Origin: a virus
Direction: 5' to 3' (one strand)
Virus record (IMG/VR): IMGVR_UViG_3300037088_001227
Coordinates: 1-40,258 of that record
Length of the DNA: 40,258 bases
Below are positions 1-8,097 of this stretch, piece by piece (position 1 is the first letter of the stretch; the number at the start of each line of letters is the position of its first letter). Under the pieces are notes generated by a model that worked only from the letters and a program-made list of their open reading frames with translations, was not told the DNA's origin and did no database searches. The position numbers and the translations under genes were made by a program.

Positions 1-1419
1 CTACCGTTGTGTTAGAAGTTTTTTTTTACCGTCAGCAGCTACTGTCTTATCGTTTTCTTGATTCTGAAAGCTGTTGGGAGATGCAACTGGCGATGGAACA
101 AGTATTTTATCCTCTGGATCGTCAGGATTTGGAAGCGGCCGTCCATATTTCTCCTTCGCGTAGCGCAATGTTAAAGGGAACCCCATTTTTTGTAAATTTA
201 AATCGATATTTGTTTCCTTCAGCATATCAAGCGCTTGCGATACATCGGTTTGACAATAAGGATAGCCGTCTTGTGGACCGTAATTCGCGATGACATAAGG
301 TTTAAAAAGATCATCAGAGATTGCTTCATCGATAACAGCCGCATCGGCTTCAACAAATTCCTGTTTAACCTCCTTCGCCATGTCCTCGCCGCCAAGTTTT
401 CCGGGTGTGGCTTGTGACGATCCGGTATGGCCCAGGACAAGTTGTCCGTATGTATCGTCTACCCATTTCTGCAGGTCACCATAAACAAGATGGCTTGCCG
501 CTTGCGCTGCCATTTGCACAAATGTAATATCAGATTCTTTTGAAATCACAGCCGCCGAATCTTCTGCTAATCCCTGTATTGCTGTAATCAATAGTGCCTT
601 CTGATCCGGTTGGGATGTATCGTATTTTCCAACTCGATAGCCAAGCAAGGTCTCAGCAAATTTCAGCCACCATTTAATATCGTAGTTTTTAAAAAGATAA
701 AGATATGTTAATGGACGCATGAGTGCGGTTCGCGCTACTAATCCACTCATTGCATTTGAATGTGCGATAATAAATCGCTGTCTTACCATCGGATCGTTCT
801 CTATACTTACACCATCGACAGGACTATTCGCAAGTTCCTCATCGCTGAATATTCCTTTATAATATTGGATTCGATTCGGATCTATCAGCATGCGCAATTC
901 ATTCGGATCGCTATAGAGATCGGTGGCCTTTCCAAGACGGAATTTTTTCGGATCGACAAAAGTTATATCATCGAACATGTATTTTCTATCTCTCTGATTC
1001 CAGTTGATTTGATTCACAGAGTAGGCCTTGGGCACGCAATCGGCAATGTTGCCGATAATAAAATTTAAATGCCTCAAACCTTTAAAGTTAATCTGAACAT
1101 CTTCTGCTATTTTCAGGTCTTTTGGAGCTGTCGAATAAGGAATAACGGTCCTATTCCTGCGGATAACCGATAATTTGCGGGCCTGAAAAACTGCCAAAAG
1201 CTTGGCATCTTTCTCTAACATCTCCGAGAACAATTCATTCTGCCGGTGAACATATCCGGAGTCGGCTTCTTCGAGAATTTCTGCAAGCCGGCGCGGTGTT
1301 AAGTGGCGTCCAGGATAATCTGAGAACCGATCGGTGATACTGACGACAGGAATTCGCTCGGTTAACTGATCGCTCAACTTCGATTTTATTTTAGATGTCG
1401 GGTTACTCTTTTTTTTCAT
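1..1419 (-). CDS. Mu gp29-like portal protein (DUF935)
   Basis: Portal of the Mu-like head: forms the dodecameric ring at the capsid vertex through which DNA is packaged and the tail attached. The 472-residue frame is complete, with TAG at bases 1-3, and is close to the usual DUF935 length. The N-terminal third shows the family layout: a basic start, LTPRRLAEILEEAD at about 41-54, then a conserved stretch around KDAKLLAVFQARKLSV. The start follows AAAGGA 5 bases upstream. It is the last gene seen in the leftward block that also holds the terminases; in Mu, gp28 and gp29 are adjacent, whereas here five or more genes lie between them. The gp30/F-like head protein expected next would lie left of the window. 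The family call is from recognition of sequence and context. Confidence 0.82.
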   Translation of the reverse strand: MKKKSNPTSKIKSKLSDQLTERIPVVSITDRFSDYPGRHLTPRRLAEILEEADSGYVHRQNELFSEMLEKDAKLLAVFQARKLSVIRRNRTVIPYSTAPKDLKIAEDVQINFKGLRHLNFIIGNIADCVPKAYSVNQINWNQRDRKYMFDDITFVDPKKFRLGKATDLYSDPNELRMLIDPNRIQYYKGIFSDEELANSPVDGVSIENDPMVRQRFIIAHSNAMSGLVARTALMRPLTYLYLFKNYDIKWWLKFAETLLGYRVGKYDTSQPDQKALLITAIQGLAEDSAAVISKESDITFVQMAAQAASHLVYGDLQKWVDDTYGQLVLGHTGSSQATPGKLGGEDMAKEVKQEFVEADAAVIDEAISDDLFKPYVIANYGPQDGYPYCQTDVSQALDMLKETNIDLNLQKMGFPLTLRYAKEKYGRPLPNPDDPEDKILVPSPVASPNSFQNQENDKTVAADGKKKLLTQR

Positions 1420-1476
1420 AATGGTCCTTTGAATTTGTTCCGCGCTGTGCGCGTATCATTTTTAGGCAGCTTGCTC

Positions 1477-2199
1477 TCAGAGATTATAAGTGAACGACAA
1501 TTTCAACTGCCGATCGCCGGTGAATGGTTGATGAAACAAAATGCCCAATGAGATCTCGTGCGTACGCGCGGCTACACCCGCACCGACACCTTCGGTATCG
1601 AGCGCAAGGAGCGGGAATTGGACGACTCCGCATATCTGCAATGGAGAAAAGGCAGCCGCCAGAGTGAGATGCAATCCTTGCTGCAGCGACAATGCGACAC
1701 CGAGAGAAATGAAAGAGCCGAACCGAAGTATCGGCTCTTCATAGGCGATCATCTCGACTGACTTGACTTGCGCTGTGTCGATATAGATGCTGCCATCTTT
1801 TGCTGTGATAATTGCCGTTGAGTCTATGAGTCTATGAGCCGATGAGTCGTTGAGTCGCAAAGACTTGACGACAATGAGAACATTTTTTACGTCACTTTCA
1901 AGCATACCTTTAGGCAACCTCACAGGAGGCTTTGAAGGGTGTTCCAAAAAAGGAATTGACGCCCGGCGATAATCGTGTTTTATAATTGAAACAAAACCAG
2001 AATCTTTCGATTGGACAACCTTATTCTGTACCGTCTGTGTCGTTTTATGTTCGCAACCTCGCAAAGAAATAATGAGGATACTTATTGCCGTGATGCCGAT
2101 GGATATATATTTGACAATGTCTTTCACAGCGAGAACCTTCTCAACGATCGGAGAAACAGACTTAATGAGACCGCTTATGTATTGAATTAAATTTTTCAT
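1477..2199 (-). CDS. Membrane-anchored phage protein of unknown function
   Basis: Unrecognised 240-residue protein. It has one membrane segment at about residues 30-47 (YISIGITAISILIISL) followed by CEHK, a polar middle region, and a C-terminal third rich in alternating hydrophobic residues and glycine (FGSFISLGVALSLQQG...) that resembles beta-strand, outer-membrane-type sequence. The start has AGGTGA 4 bases upstream. Residues 113-125 (LRLNDSSAHRLID) are encoded by a GAGT-rich repeat array that also occurs elsewhere in this window. It lies between the fibre-like protein and the portal with short spacing, so it is probably cotranscribed. Roles in lysis or host-surface interaction are possible but not shown. 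Confidence 0.6.
   Translation of the reverse strand: MKNLIQYISGLIKSVSPIVEKVLAVKDIVKYISIGITAISILIISLRGCEHKTTQTVQNKVVQSKDSGFVSIIKHDYRRASIPFLEHPSKPPVRLPKGMLESDVKNVLIVVKSLRLNDSSAHRLIDSTAIITAKDGSIYIDTAQVKSVEMIAYEEPILRFGSFISLGVALSLQQGLHLTLAAAFSPLQICGVVQFPLLALDTEGVGAGVAARTHEISLGILFHQPFTGDRQLKLSFTYNL
1812..1862 (+). repeat. GAGT-rich array E1, inside a gene
   Basis: GTTGAGTCTATGAGTCTATG then AGCCGATGAGTCGTTGAGTC. It is translated on the minus strand within the 1477-2199 gene. Confidence 0.7.
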
Positions 2200-2203
2200 G
2201 CTG

Positions 2204-3406
2204 TCACCTGTTGGTATAGTTATCCAGATTTTTTGCTGCGTTGCGCTGAGTTTCGATACCGATTGTCTTTGCAGAGGATCGCTGTGTGTTCACATCAATA
2301 TCTTTTGCTGATAATCGCTGTGCGTTCACATTAATATTCTTTGCTGATCGACGTTGAGCGCCGACGTCTATTCTCTTTGCTATCCATCGCAATTTCTCCA
2401 ACCACGACAAAGGTGTAATAAGAATCTCACCCAATAAGTACGAGATCCCATACATATTGCCATTCAAAGAAAGATGGAAGCCAAATAAACCCGACAAGAC
2501 AGACGATGCTGAAATATCTCCGGCAATCGAAAGAGTTTGGAACATAGAGCCAGTTGCCGTTGCAAATCCGGAAGCAACTCCATTAATAGAAAGAGTCTGA
2601 AACATCGATCCGGTTATTATAGCAGACCCAGCGGCAATTCCGGCAATCGAAAGAGATTTGGAAAGAATAGCCGCTAAAAAACTTGAAGCAGATATGCCAC
2701 CGCCGATAAAAACAGATCCATAAAGGTCGCCAGTAGAATACGCGACAGCAGAAATGTTTCCTGCAATAGAAAGAGATTTAGAAAGAAGAGCTGCTAAAAA
2801 ACTTGAAGCAGATATGCCACCGCCAATGGAAACAGATCCACAAAGGTCGCCGGCGGAAGATGCGACAGCAGAAATATTACCAGCAAGAACAATAGTAGAT
2901 GTTGCACCATAAATATAAAAACATAAATCATTTACGGCTCGAGCATACCATATTCCAGTATTATATAGTTGGACATTGTTGCCACCATGCGTAGGTGACG
3001 TCGTATCCTTTCCTACCGCAAGTGTGTTCGAGCCGTCTCCACCATTATATTCAATTTCAACGACATAATGGACTCCATTTCCTAATGGATATGTGCCATC
3101 AAAAGTAAATTCTACTAAATTTTTTGTTGTTGGAAAATTACTAGAGCCTATATCAACGGGACTGGATGTCGCCAAGACACTTCCCGTTGCGGTTCCAGTT
3201 GATCCATAGGTTCCAGTCATCGCATATAATTTTGCGTAAACATTCCCCGTTGGCGAGCCTATTTTATAACAATAAAATTTCACACTAGATAGTTTATCGC
3301 CATTGCCGGTAAAGCATTGAGCCTCTCCGATGTAAGCTGATGCGTTACAATTAGCCGATTGACTCCAATTGCTTTCACTATATGAATCAACTATCTCAGG
3401 CATCAT
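2204..3406 (-). CDS. Repeat-built fibre/spike-like protein
   Basis: 400-residue protein of three parts. Residues 1-170 look like a beta-sandwich, carbohydrate-binding style domain (TGNVYAKLYAMTG, then GNGVHYVVEIEYNGG). Residues 175-334 are eight tandem 20-residue units with consensus xGxISAxSxxxGxLxxxLSI, suggesting a stacked beta-solenoid or fibrous shaft. Residues 343-400 are nearly five copies of a 12-residue unit (AKxIxVxxQRxS), compatible with an amphipathic or trimerising tail. The start has GAGATGA directly upstream and a double ATG. There is no similarity I can name precisely. A tail fibre or spike role is inferred from architecture, and a second, different fibre is encoded at 28117-29802. 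Confidence 0.6.
   Translation of the reverse strand: MMPEIVDSYSESNWSQSANCNASAYIGEAQCFTGNGDKLSSVKFYCYKIGSPTGNVYAKLYAMTGTYGSTGTATGSVLATSSPVDIGSSNFPTTKNLVEFTFDGTYPLGNGVHYVVEIEYNGGDGSNTLAVGKDTTSPTHGGNNVQLYNTGIWYARAVNDLCFYIYGATSTIVLAGNISAVASSAGDLCGSVSIGGGISASSFLAALLSKSLSIAGNISAVAYSTGDLYGSVFIGGGISASSFLAAILSKSLSIAGIAAGSAIITGSMFQTLSINGVASGFATATGSMFQTLSIAGDISASSVLSGLFGFHLSLNGNMYGISYLLGEILITPLSWLEKLRWIAKRIDVGAQRRSAKNINVNAQRLSAKDIDVNTQRSSAKTIGIETQRNAAKNLDNYTNR
2207..2380 (-). repeat. 12-residue (36-bp) coding tandem repeat
   Basis: The last 58 codons of the fibre-like gene form units AKRIDVGAQRRS, AKNINVNAQRLS, AKDIDVNTQRSS, AKTIGIETQRNA and AKNLDNYTNR. The invariant AK and QR positions recur every 12 residues. 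Confidence 0.85.
2405..2884 (-). repeat. Eight 20-residue (60-bp) coding tandem repeats
   Basis: Residues 175-334 of the fibre-like gene split exactly into eight 20-residue units. Units 1-2 and 3-4 are a recent 40-residue duplication (AGNISAV.../GGGISASSFLAA...), and units 5-6 share GSMFQTLSI. Unit number may vary between relatives by recombination. Confidence 0.85.
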
Positions 3407-3420
3407 TCATCTCAATATTA

Positions 3421-3996
3421 TCAGTCTTCCGTGACGGTCAATGCTGCTGCTGCGAAGGAAGCAGTCGTGCCATTGGTTACTGCACGTGCCGTTGTCAATG
3501 CTGCCCAGTAAAGCAGATTGCCATTTGTTAAGGCGTCGTAAATTGCGAAGTAACCTATTATCGCCGCGCTATTCCAATCTGCGGTCGCGGTTGGAAATGT
3601 GACGGCATTATTATTGCTTGTTTGTCCGCTCGTGCCGCTCGAAGCCGTCGTTGATGCGGCTGCTTGTGTACCCGCCATGTCGGTTAGCGCCATTGCTGCA
3701 CCGGCGCATATTTTTACACGCGCGTAACTGCCGGTAGCCGGTAACTCTGTGAATGATGCATCTGATGCGGCGGTGCCAAGAGCAATAAACAGCGCAGGCG
3801 CTGCCGACCATGACGCCGTTGCGCCCGTAAGCGGCAATGTTTGACCCCTAAATAAAAAGTCAATGAGCTTATTCTCGAGCCAATCGGATTTACCAGCCAT
3901 CATCGCACAGGCGAATACAGGCATGCCGGTGATTTTTTTTATAACAAATGCGAATACAAACAGGATGAGTATCGCAGTTAATGAAGTTGGCACCAT
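3421..3996 (-). CDS. FRG/SYARV-type virion-associated protein with hydrophobic N-terminus
   Basis: 191 residues from the ATG at 3996, chosen because AAGGAG lies 7 bases upstream; a longer frame reaches 4059. Residues 1-22 are a membrane-like segment (TSLTAILILFVFAFVI). Residues 45-105 carry a pattern common in small phage structural proteins: LENKLIDFLFRGQTLPLTG, then ALFIALGTAA and SYARVKI. The exact virion role of that family is uncertain to me. The first 38 residues resemble the start of the cement protein at 24377 (SL..IL.LF..A..I.K.TG..VF..AM....DW), so the two share an N-terminal module. It sits between the small membrane protein and the repeat fibre in the leftward late block. Confidence 0.65.
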   Translation of the reverse strand: MVPTSLTAILILFVFAFVIKKITGMPVFACAMMAGKSDWLENKLIDFLFRGQTLPLTGATASWSAAPALFIALGTAASDASFTELPATGSYARVKICAGAAMALTDMAGTQAAASTTASSGTSGQTSNNNAVTFPTATADWNSAAIIGYFAIYDALTNGNLLYWAALTTARAVTNGTTASFAAAALTVTED

Positions 3997-4015
3997 GATA
4001 ATACTCCTTTGATTA

Positions 4016-4138
4016 TTAGATAAATAGTTGTTGGTCGGATATTTGCCCGGACTCGCCACAACTACGCAACGTGGTGCAAACGTACGCGATTGTGAGCGTT
4101 ATAAACAGGCAGATGCCGTATTTAAAATACTTTTTCAT
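4016..4138 (-). CDS. Small membrane/lipoprotein-like peptide (40 aa)
   Basis: MKKYFKYGICLFITLTIAYV followed by CTTLRSCGESGQISDQQLFI. It has a basic start, a hydrophobic stretch at about 8-20 and a cysteine just after it, compatible with a signal or lipoprotein leader though the lipobox is weak. Its start codon overlaps the stop of the methylase gene (ATGA), which implies translational coupling. It is too short for routine gene calling. The function is unknown; an Rz1-like spanin component is conceivable but there is no second evidence. Confidence 0.5.
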   Translation of the reverse strand: MKKYFKYGICLFITLTIAYVCTTLRSCGESGQISDQQLFI

Positions 4139-4932
4139 GCAGATTTTGACAGTTTTTCCTTCGTGCAAAGAGGAGGCAGAGTATAATTACTGATGAGCAG
4201 TTCCTTTCGCATCGCGTTGCTATTATTTTTTGGCAGCGTGACACGAACATTAATCTTCCGAATATTGAATTCGGCAAACAATTTCTTCACCAGTTTATGA
4301 TCGTTCGAGGAAAGTAAAAACTTTCCTTTGATGCTCTTCAATTGGTCGCGCAGATCGATCCAATCCTGTTCGGTGAGGAGATCGTAATTTGAAGAACCGC
4401 CTCGCGTATCCGGATATGGCGGATCGATATAAAAGAATGTTTCCGGTGAATCATAAACGCGGATGCATCCGCGAAAGTCGAGACATTCCACATGGACACC
4501 AGCGAATCTTTCCGCTACAGCCGAAAGATATTCTCTTGAATGCGTAACAGATCGAATGCCAGATTTGGCAGTTCCAAAGTTCTTTCCCATGCCGCCGAAA
4601 CTATCTGCCAGAGAAACCCAAAATACAAAAGCGCGTTCTATTTCATCAGGAGAGCGCTGTGCCTTTTTCAATTCATTCCACAGCGCTCGGCTATGCAGCC
4701 AGTGTTTTGCGCGTTCGGCAAGTTCAGCCGGCCGATGCTTGACAACACGGAAAAAGTTAGCGAGTTCTTCGTTCTTATCGTTGAAGACTTCGCCGGCACT
4801 CTTCTCTTTAGAGATAATCAGTGCAGCGGACCCGCCAAACACATCGACGTAAGTCGTGTGTGGAGGATATGCTGAAATGACGAGATGACGGATCGGCCAC
4901 TTGCCGCCCGGGTATGCAAAAAGTTTGTTCAT
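4135..4932 (-). CDS. DNA adenine methyltransferase, D12 class (Dam-like)
   Basis: N6-adenine methyltransferase, likely protecting phage DNA from restriction. From the ATG at 4932 the protein (265 aa) begins MNKLFAYPGGKW, the FxxPGGK S-adenosylmethionine motif of the D12 family. It continues with VDVFGGSAAL (residues 29-38) and the catalytic DPPY motif in YIDPPYPDTRGG. The start was chosen because AGGAG lies 6 bases upstream and the motif begins at once. The same frame stays open to an ATG at 5031 that overlaps the previous stop codon. That longer form would add a 33-residue hydrophobic, signal-like leader (MKHWLLILILFIVQTSSS...). The target sequence cannot be read from the gene. Confidence 0.9.
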   Translation of the reverse strand: MNKLFAYPGGKWPIRHLVISAYPPHTTYVDVFGGSAALIISKEKSAGEVFNDKNEELANFFRVVKHRPAELAERAKHWLHSRALWNELKKAQRSPDEIERAFVFWVSLADSFGGMGKNFGTAKSGIRSVTHSREYLSAVAERFAGVHVECLDFRGCIRVYDSPETFFYIDPPYPDTRGGSSNYDLLTEQDWIDLRDQLKSIKGKFLLSSNDHKLVKKLFAEFNIRKINVRVTLPKNNSNAMRKELLISNYTLPPLCTKEKLSKSA

Positions 4933-5027
4933 ACAGTACTCCTGTGATGGTGGATGATGTGTTGTTTTTACAGCATCCGAGGAGGACGTTTGAACGATGA
5001 ATAAAATTAATATTAATAACCAATGCT

Positions 5028-5288
5028 TCATTGTGCCACGATTCGCTTTAATAATTTTCTAAAACGTCTCTTCTGCTTCACTTTTTCTCTTTCACCGAAC
5101 CAAAACTCGACATTTCCTTTTACACTCGTGCGCACATCGAAAAACAATCCGAGAAATTTCACAAAGAGGGGATGATCGAATGAGTTTAATTTTCCAAAAT
5201 GGCAGCGCCTTCTTAATCCATGCCTCCAGCTCACCGGAAATATGAATGAGAGCGTTGCGATGAAAAAAGCTTTGATTCGTCTCTTCAT
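5028..5288 (-). CDS. Small basic protein of unknown function
   Basis: 86 residues from the ATG at 5288. The longer frame from 5315 starts inside the REP-like palindrome and is unlikely. The N-terminus MKRRIKAFFIATLSFIFPVS is basic then hydrophobic, and the C-terminus is strongly basic (KVKQKRRFRKLLKRIVAQ). It ends in a 4-base overlap (ATGA) with the long form of the methylase gene, so it is cotranscribed with it. I see no recognised family. Confidence 0.5.
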   Translation of the reverse strand: MKRRIKAFFIATLSFIFPVSWRHGLRRRCHFGKLNSFDHPLFVKFLGLFFDVRTSVKGNVEFWFGEREKVKQKRRFRKLLKRIVAQ

Positions 5289-5304
5289 TTTACATTCACC
5301 TTTC

Positions 5305-5328
5305 GGGCACGACATGTCGTGCCCCTAC
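5305..5328. repeat. REP-like palindrome A1
   Basis: Perfect 20-bp palindrome GGGCACGACATGTCGTGCCC followed by CTAC (GTAG on the other strand). It lies in the gap between the large terminase and the next leftward gene. Confidence 0.85.
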
Positions 5329-5339
5329 AAAAGAATTAA

Positions 5340-6992
5340 TCACCATGCGCCTTTTTCAAAAACGGCTTCACGTTTTGAGACACTCTCATATGCTACTTCA
5401 CCGGCGTGCGGGAATTTTTCGATCAGTTCAACACAACCGGCAAGCGTATCCGGACCATCATCACCGAGCCCGCCTGCAGAAACTTGTCCACCTTGCGGAA
5501 ACGCTTTGCATTGCCGAATGAGTAATTCCTGATCCGGATCGGATTGGTCGAATGTGATAATTCCTTCTTTCACGAATGGAACGATCCGCTCGATACGGCT
5601 CTCTTTACTCTCGCCGGTGTGAACGACCTCGAAGAACGGCAGCAACTCTTTATACTTCTTTTGAAGCCGCATGTATTCGCGTTTAAGAAGGATTTGAAAT
5701 CCGTTCGTTTCGACGCCGACAAGTTTTGAATGGAACTCACGCCTTTGGCGATATGTCGCATCGATCATTTCATCGATAGGTCCTTGTTGAATCCAGGCGC
5801 GACGGACCGGAATATGGATCGTGCCATCCGGCAATCCTGCAACGCCAACGGTGATGACAGCTTTGTAATCGCCGGCATCATTAGCCGATGGATCCACAAA
5901 AGTATAATTCGTGTAAGTTCGCGCTGCGAGCTGCTCGCGTGTGTGGAAGCGGAAATAATGGTCTTTAAATTTCTGGTCCCTTCGACTGCGCGGCATCATC
6001 TGCATTTCCGGTTGGAACGTTTCCGGATCATTTTTACGGTCCTGCAGAAGCTTCAATGTCGGATGTCGGAACTCCCAGGCGCTCTTCTCGCTGTCGGTAA
6101 AGCCGGCTTCTCTACATTTTTTAGCAATTGCGCGATCGTCTTTTGTTGCCAGAGGATTTTCAACGAGAGCACGGAAGATGCGTTTATTAAAATGCGATGT
6201 GTATTTTCCGGTCATCAGCTCATCTATGATATTTCCTTTGACCGTAAAATTACAAAGAAGCAACGCGCTCCAGTGAGGAGAGTTAACAGCTTTGAGAATG
6301 TCCTGCTTTACACTATCTATAAATTTCTGAACGAGTGCCGGAGAATCCGGCTTTGTCGGATCGTCAATGTCGTTTAAAATTATATGATCCGGACGATGTC
6401 CGAAATTTTCCTCGCCGCGCAGCGATTGCTCGCGTCCGTAGCCCTTCACCTTGCGGCCCGTGGTGGTTATGAAGTCACCGAACTCCCATGAGACACTTCC
6501 CTGCAATTTGCCGAAGTCATTCTTGATACGCTCGTTGATTTCCAACTCGAGCTTTATCGGAACGCATTTCGTTTCGGCTTTATCCTGCGTCTTGGCAATA
6601 ATCGGGACGAACCATCGTTCGGCAAACAACAACTTATGCAGCGGATCGGCTTTGCCGAGGAGTGTATCTTTTGCGGATTCGCGGAAGGCAGCTACAATAG
6701 AAAATATATTTGGCAGCTCCGCGATCTTAAAAAATTCAGGATGAATCGGAGAGAAACCGGCATCGATTGGATCCAGCGGCGCATCCGGAGTCTTCCATAT
6801 CGTCCGATACTCCTCTTTAGTTTCGCAGTAATGCGGCAGATAGGTTATGCAGAAAAAGAACTTGTCGACTTTAGCGCGAGCAATACGCGCGCGTTTTTTC
6901 TCGGCGCTGTCGTTCGGAAACGGCGTCGCTTGCTTCTGAATGCGCTGCATCAGTTCGCTATATTGCTTTTCAAAGTCTTTCTGAGTCAACAT
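5340..6992 (-). CDS. Large terminase subunit, Mu gp28-like
   Basis: Packaging motor ATPase and nuclease, 550 residues, the usual length for the family. A degenerate Walker A is seen at residues 101-110 (AAFRESAKDT), a Walker B-like acidic strand at 203-210 (HIILNDID), and the RNase H-like nuclease starts at FVDPSANDAGDYKAV (365-379), with the expected second acidic residue at GVETNG (E428). It follows the gp27-like gene, as in Mu. The start ATG lies just downstream of a repeat (C1), with no strong Shine-Dalgarno visible, so start confidence is lower than family confidence. Confidence 0.88.
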   Translation of the reverse strand: MLTQKDFEKQYSELMQRIQKQATPFPNDSAEKKRARIARAKVDKFFFCITYLPHYCETKEEYRTIWKTPDAPLDPIDAGFSPIHPEFFKIAELPNIFSIVAAFRESAKDTLLGKADPLHKLLFAERWFVPIIAKTQDKAETKCVPIKLELEINERIKNDFGKLQGSVSWEFGDFITTTGRKVKGYGREQSLRGEENFGHRPDHIILNDIDDPTKPDSPALVQKFIDSVKQDILKAVNSPHWSALLLCNFTVKGNIIDELMTGKYTSHFNKRIFRALVENPLATKDDRAIAKKCREAGFTDSEKSAWEFRHPTLKLLQDRKNDPETFQPEMQMMPRSRRDQKFKDHYFRFHTREQLAARTYTNYTFVDPSANDAGDYKAVITVGVAGLPDGTIHIPVRRAWIQQGPIDEMIDATYRQRREFHSKLVGVETNGFQILLKREYMRLQKKYKELLPFFEVVHTGESKESRIERIVPFVKEGIITFDQSDPDQELLIRQCKAFPQGGQVSAGGLGDDGPDTLAGCVELIEKFPHAGEVAYESVSKREAVFEKGAW

Positions 6993-6993
6993 A

Positions 6994-7034
6994 AAACCTC
7001 ACCCTAACCCTCTCCTAAAGGAGAGGAGATTGGT
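6994..7034. repeat. C/G-rich stem-loop repeat C1
   Basis: Plus-strand pattern CCCTCTCCT-AAAGGAGAGG flanked by CCTCACCCTAA and AGATTGG. It occupies the whole gap between the two terminase genes. Confidence 0.8.
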
Positions 7035-7507
7035 TATCGTTTCTTGCCGTATTTTTTACTCATTGCATTTCCAAACTCTATCAGCAGCGGTTGAATAAGC
7101 TGTAAGGTTTCATTATCTCGCTCGGCGAGGAATTCTGTCAGCTCAGAGGTCATCAGAAGCACATTGCCGTAATTGTCGACATCTTTTTGCAGCGCTTTCG
7201 CGGAGAGCATCAGCTGGCGGATTGCGTATACTTCCGATGGATTAATTTTCTTTGAAGTCTTAATCTCTTCGACCATCTGTGCCATGCGCTCTACAACGAT
7301 GGCGAGCATGCTTTTTGTTGCGGAGAACGAAGTGAGTCCGATTGCTTCGCGTTCTTTATCCCAATCGTTTCCGCTTGTCACATCATCCGATTTCCATCGG
7401 TAGATTGTAGTTTCAGGGATATTGATGCGCTTTGAAATCGCGGCAACATCGAGACCTTCTTCGATGTAGAAACGTTTGGCATCGATTCGTTCGTTCTTGT
7501 GTGCCAT
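7034..7507 (-). CDS. Small terminase / DNA-recognition protein, Mu gp27-like
   Basis: 157 residues. The N-terminal helix-turn-helix (AAISKRINIPETTIYRWKSDD, roughly residues 22-42) is of the kind that opens terminase small subunits and DUF1804 proteins. The rest is helical and charged, ending KKYGKKR. It sits immediately upstream of the large terminase, as gp27 does in Mu. Its likely task is to recognise phage DNA and hand it to the large subunit. It is the first gene after the leftward terminator at 7551-7620, so it probably heads a separately controlled late unit. Confidence 0.8.
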   Translation of the reverse strand: MAHKNERIDAKRFYIEEGLDVAAISKRINIPETTIYRWKSDDVTSGNDWDKEREAIGLTSFSATKSMLAIVVERMAQMVEEIKTSKKINPSEVYAIRQLMLSAKALQKDVDNYGNVLLMTSELTEFLAERDNETLQLIQPLLIEFGNAMSKKYGKKR

Positions 7508-7525
7508 ACAACCTCACCTTTCATC

Positions 7526-7549
7526 GGACACGATATATCGTGTCCCTAC
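7526..7549. repeat. REP-like palindrome A2
   Basis: Perfect palindrome GGACACGATATATCGTGTCC followed by CTAC, between the terminator and the small terminase gene. Confidence 0.85.
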
Positions 7550-7550
7550 A

Positions 7551-7620
7551 AAAACAAAAAAAGCCCCAACCCTCTTGTGGGGATTTGATTAATCAAATCC
7601 TTACAAAAAGATTGGGGCTC
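7551..7620 (-). terminator. Rho-independent terminator of the leftward early operon
   Basis: Read on the minus strand: AGCCCCAA (7619-7612) pairs with TTGGGGCT (7569-7562), followed at once by a T-rich run (TTTTTTTGTTTTTG, 7562-7549). Inside the loop sits another perfect 20-bp palindrome, GGATTTGATTAATCAAATCC (7581-7600), flanked like the REP family by TTGTGG and TTACAA. The terminator seems to have captured or evolved from a REP-like element. It separates early from terminase genes. Confidence 0.8.
7578..7605. repeat. REP-like palindrome A3 inside the terminator loop
   Basis: GGATTTGATTAATCAAATCC is a perfect palindrome with a divergent core but with family-like flanks (TTGTGG on the left, TTACAA on the right). 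Confidence 0.65.
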
Positions 7621-7691
7621 GTTATGATCCGATAACCCGGTATTAAACTATGTCTAATCTACTAACTTCTTAACCGTATGTCAATGCAAAG

Positions 7692-7898
7692 TTATGTCTT
7701 AGATTCGGCGGCATGACTGCATTCATGCTGTCTTGGTGCACGAGGAGTATATTCGCTCGCGAGCACATCTTGTTCCAGAAATTTCCAATGAAACTCACCG
7801 TGTCCATTATAATTAATTTCTTCGATCTTTTGCGGGTATTTTGTTTTAGATATTTTATCCAATAAGTTGATAAGGTCGTTAAGACTCGGCATCAGCAT
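7692..7898 (-). CDS. Small early protein of unknown function (68 aa)
   Basis: Acidic/basic mixed 68-residue protein, MLMPSLNDLINLLDKISK then GHGEFHWKFLEQDVL. It starts at 7898 with GGGGAGA one base upstream; the second ATG at 7892 gives better spacing and may be the real start. It is the last gene before the leftward terminator. I recognise no family. Confidence 0.5.
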   Translation of the reverse strand: MLMPSLNDLINLLDKISKTKYPQKIEEINYNGHGEFHWKFLEQDVLASEYTPRAPRQHECSHAAESKT

Positions 7899-7929
7899 TT
7901 CTCCCCGGGTGATTTGGCACGTAAAAATG

Positions 7930-8060
7930 GAACTTGTCCGGACAATCTTTGTTCACGCCACTGTACCGACGCCCCGCCCCTCACGGTAAACGGGAAGGTT
8001 GCCCGGGCAAAAAACACCTGGACATCCACCCCGTGTCGGAGAGGCGAACCGGTACAGCAT
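7930..8060. other. GC-rich palindromic island, possible structured RNA or regulator site
   Basis: Non-coding by my reading. It holds two near-identical 12-bp perfect palindromes 65 bp apart, TTGTCCGGACAA (7934-7945) and TTGCCCGGGCAA (7999-8010). A long-range pairing is also possible: CTGTACCG-A-CGCC (7961-7973) with GGCG-AAC-CGGTACAG (8043-8057). A further inner pair is CACGG (7982-7986) with CCGTG (8031-8035). Base composition is visibly GC-richer than its neighbours. Weak open frames cross it on both strands. It does not resemble the other repeats in the window. Confidence 0.5.
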
Positions 8061-8097
8061 TTGAACGATTGTAGTATAATGAAAAAACGAAAGATTT

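Noticed and set aside
5730-6377. 215-codon plus-strand frame opposite the large terminase
   Set aside because: Antisense to a conserved gene and without protein-like features.
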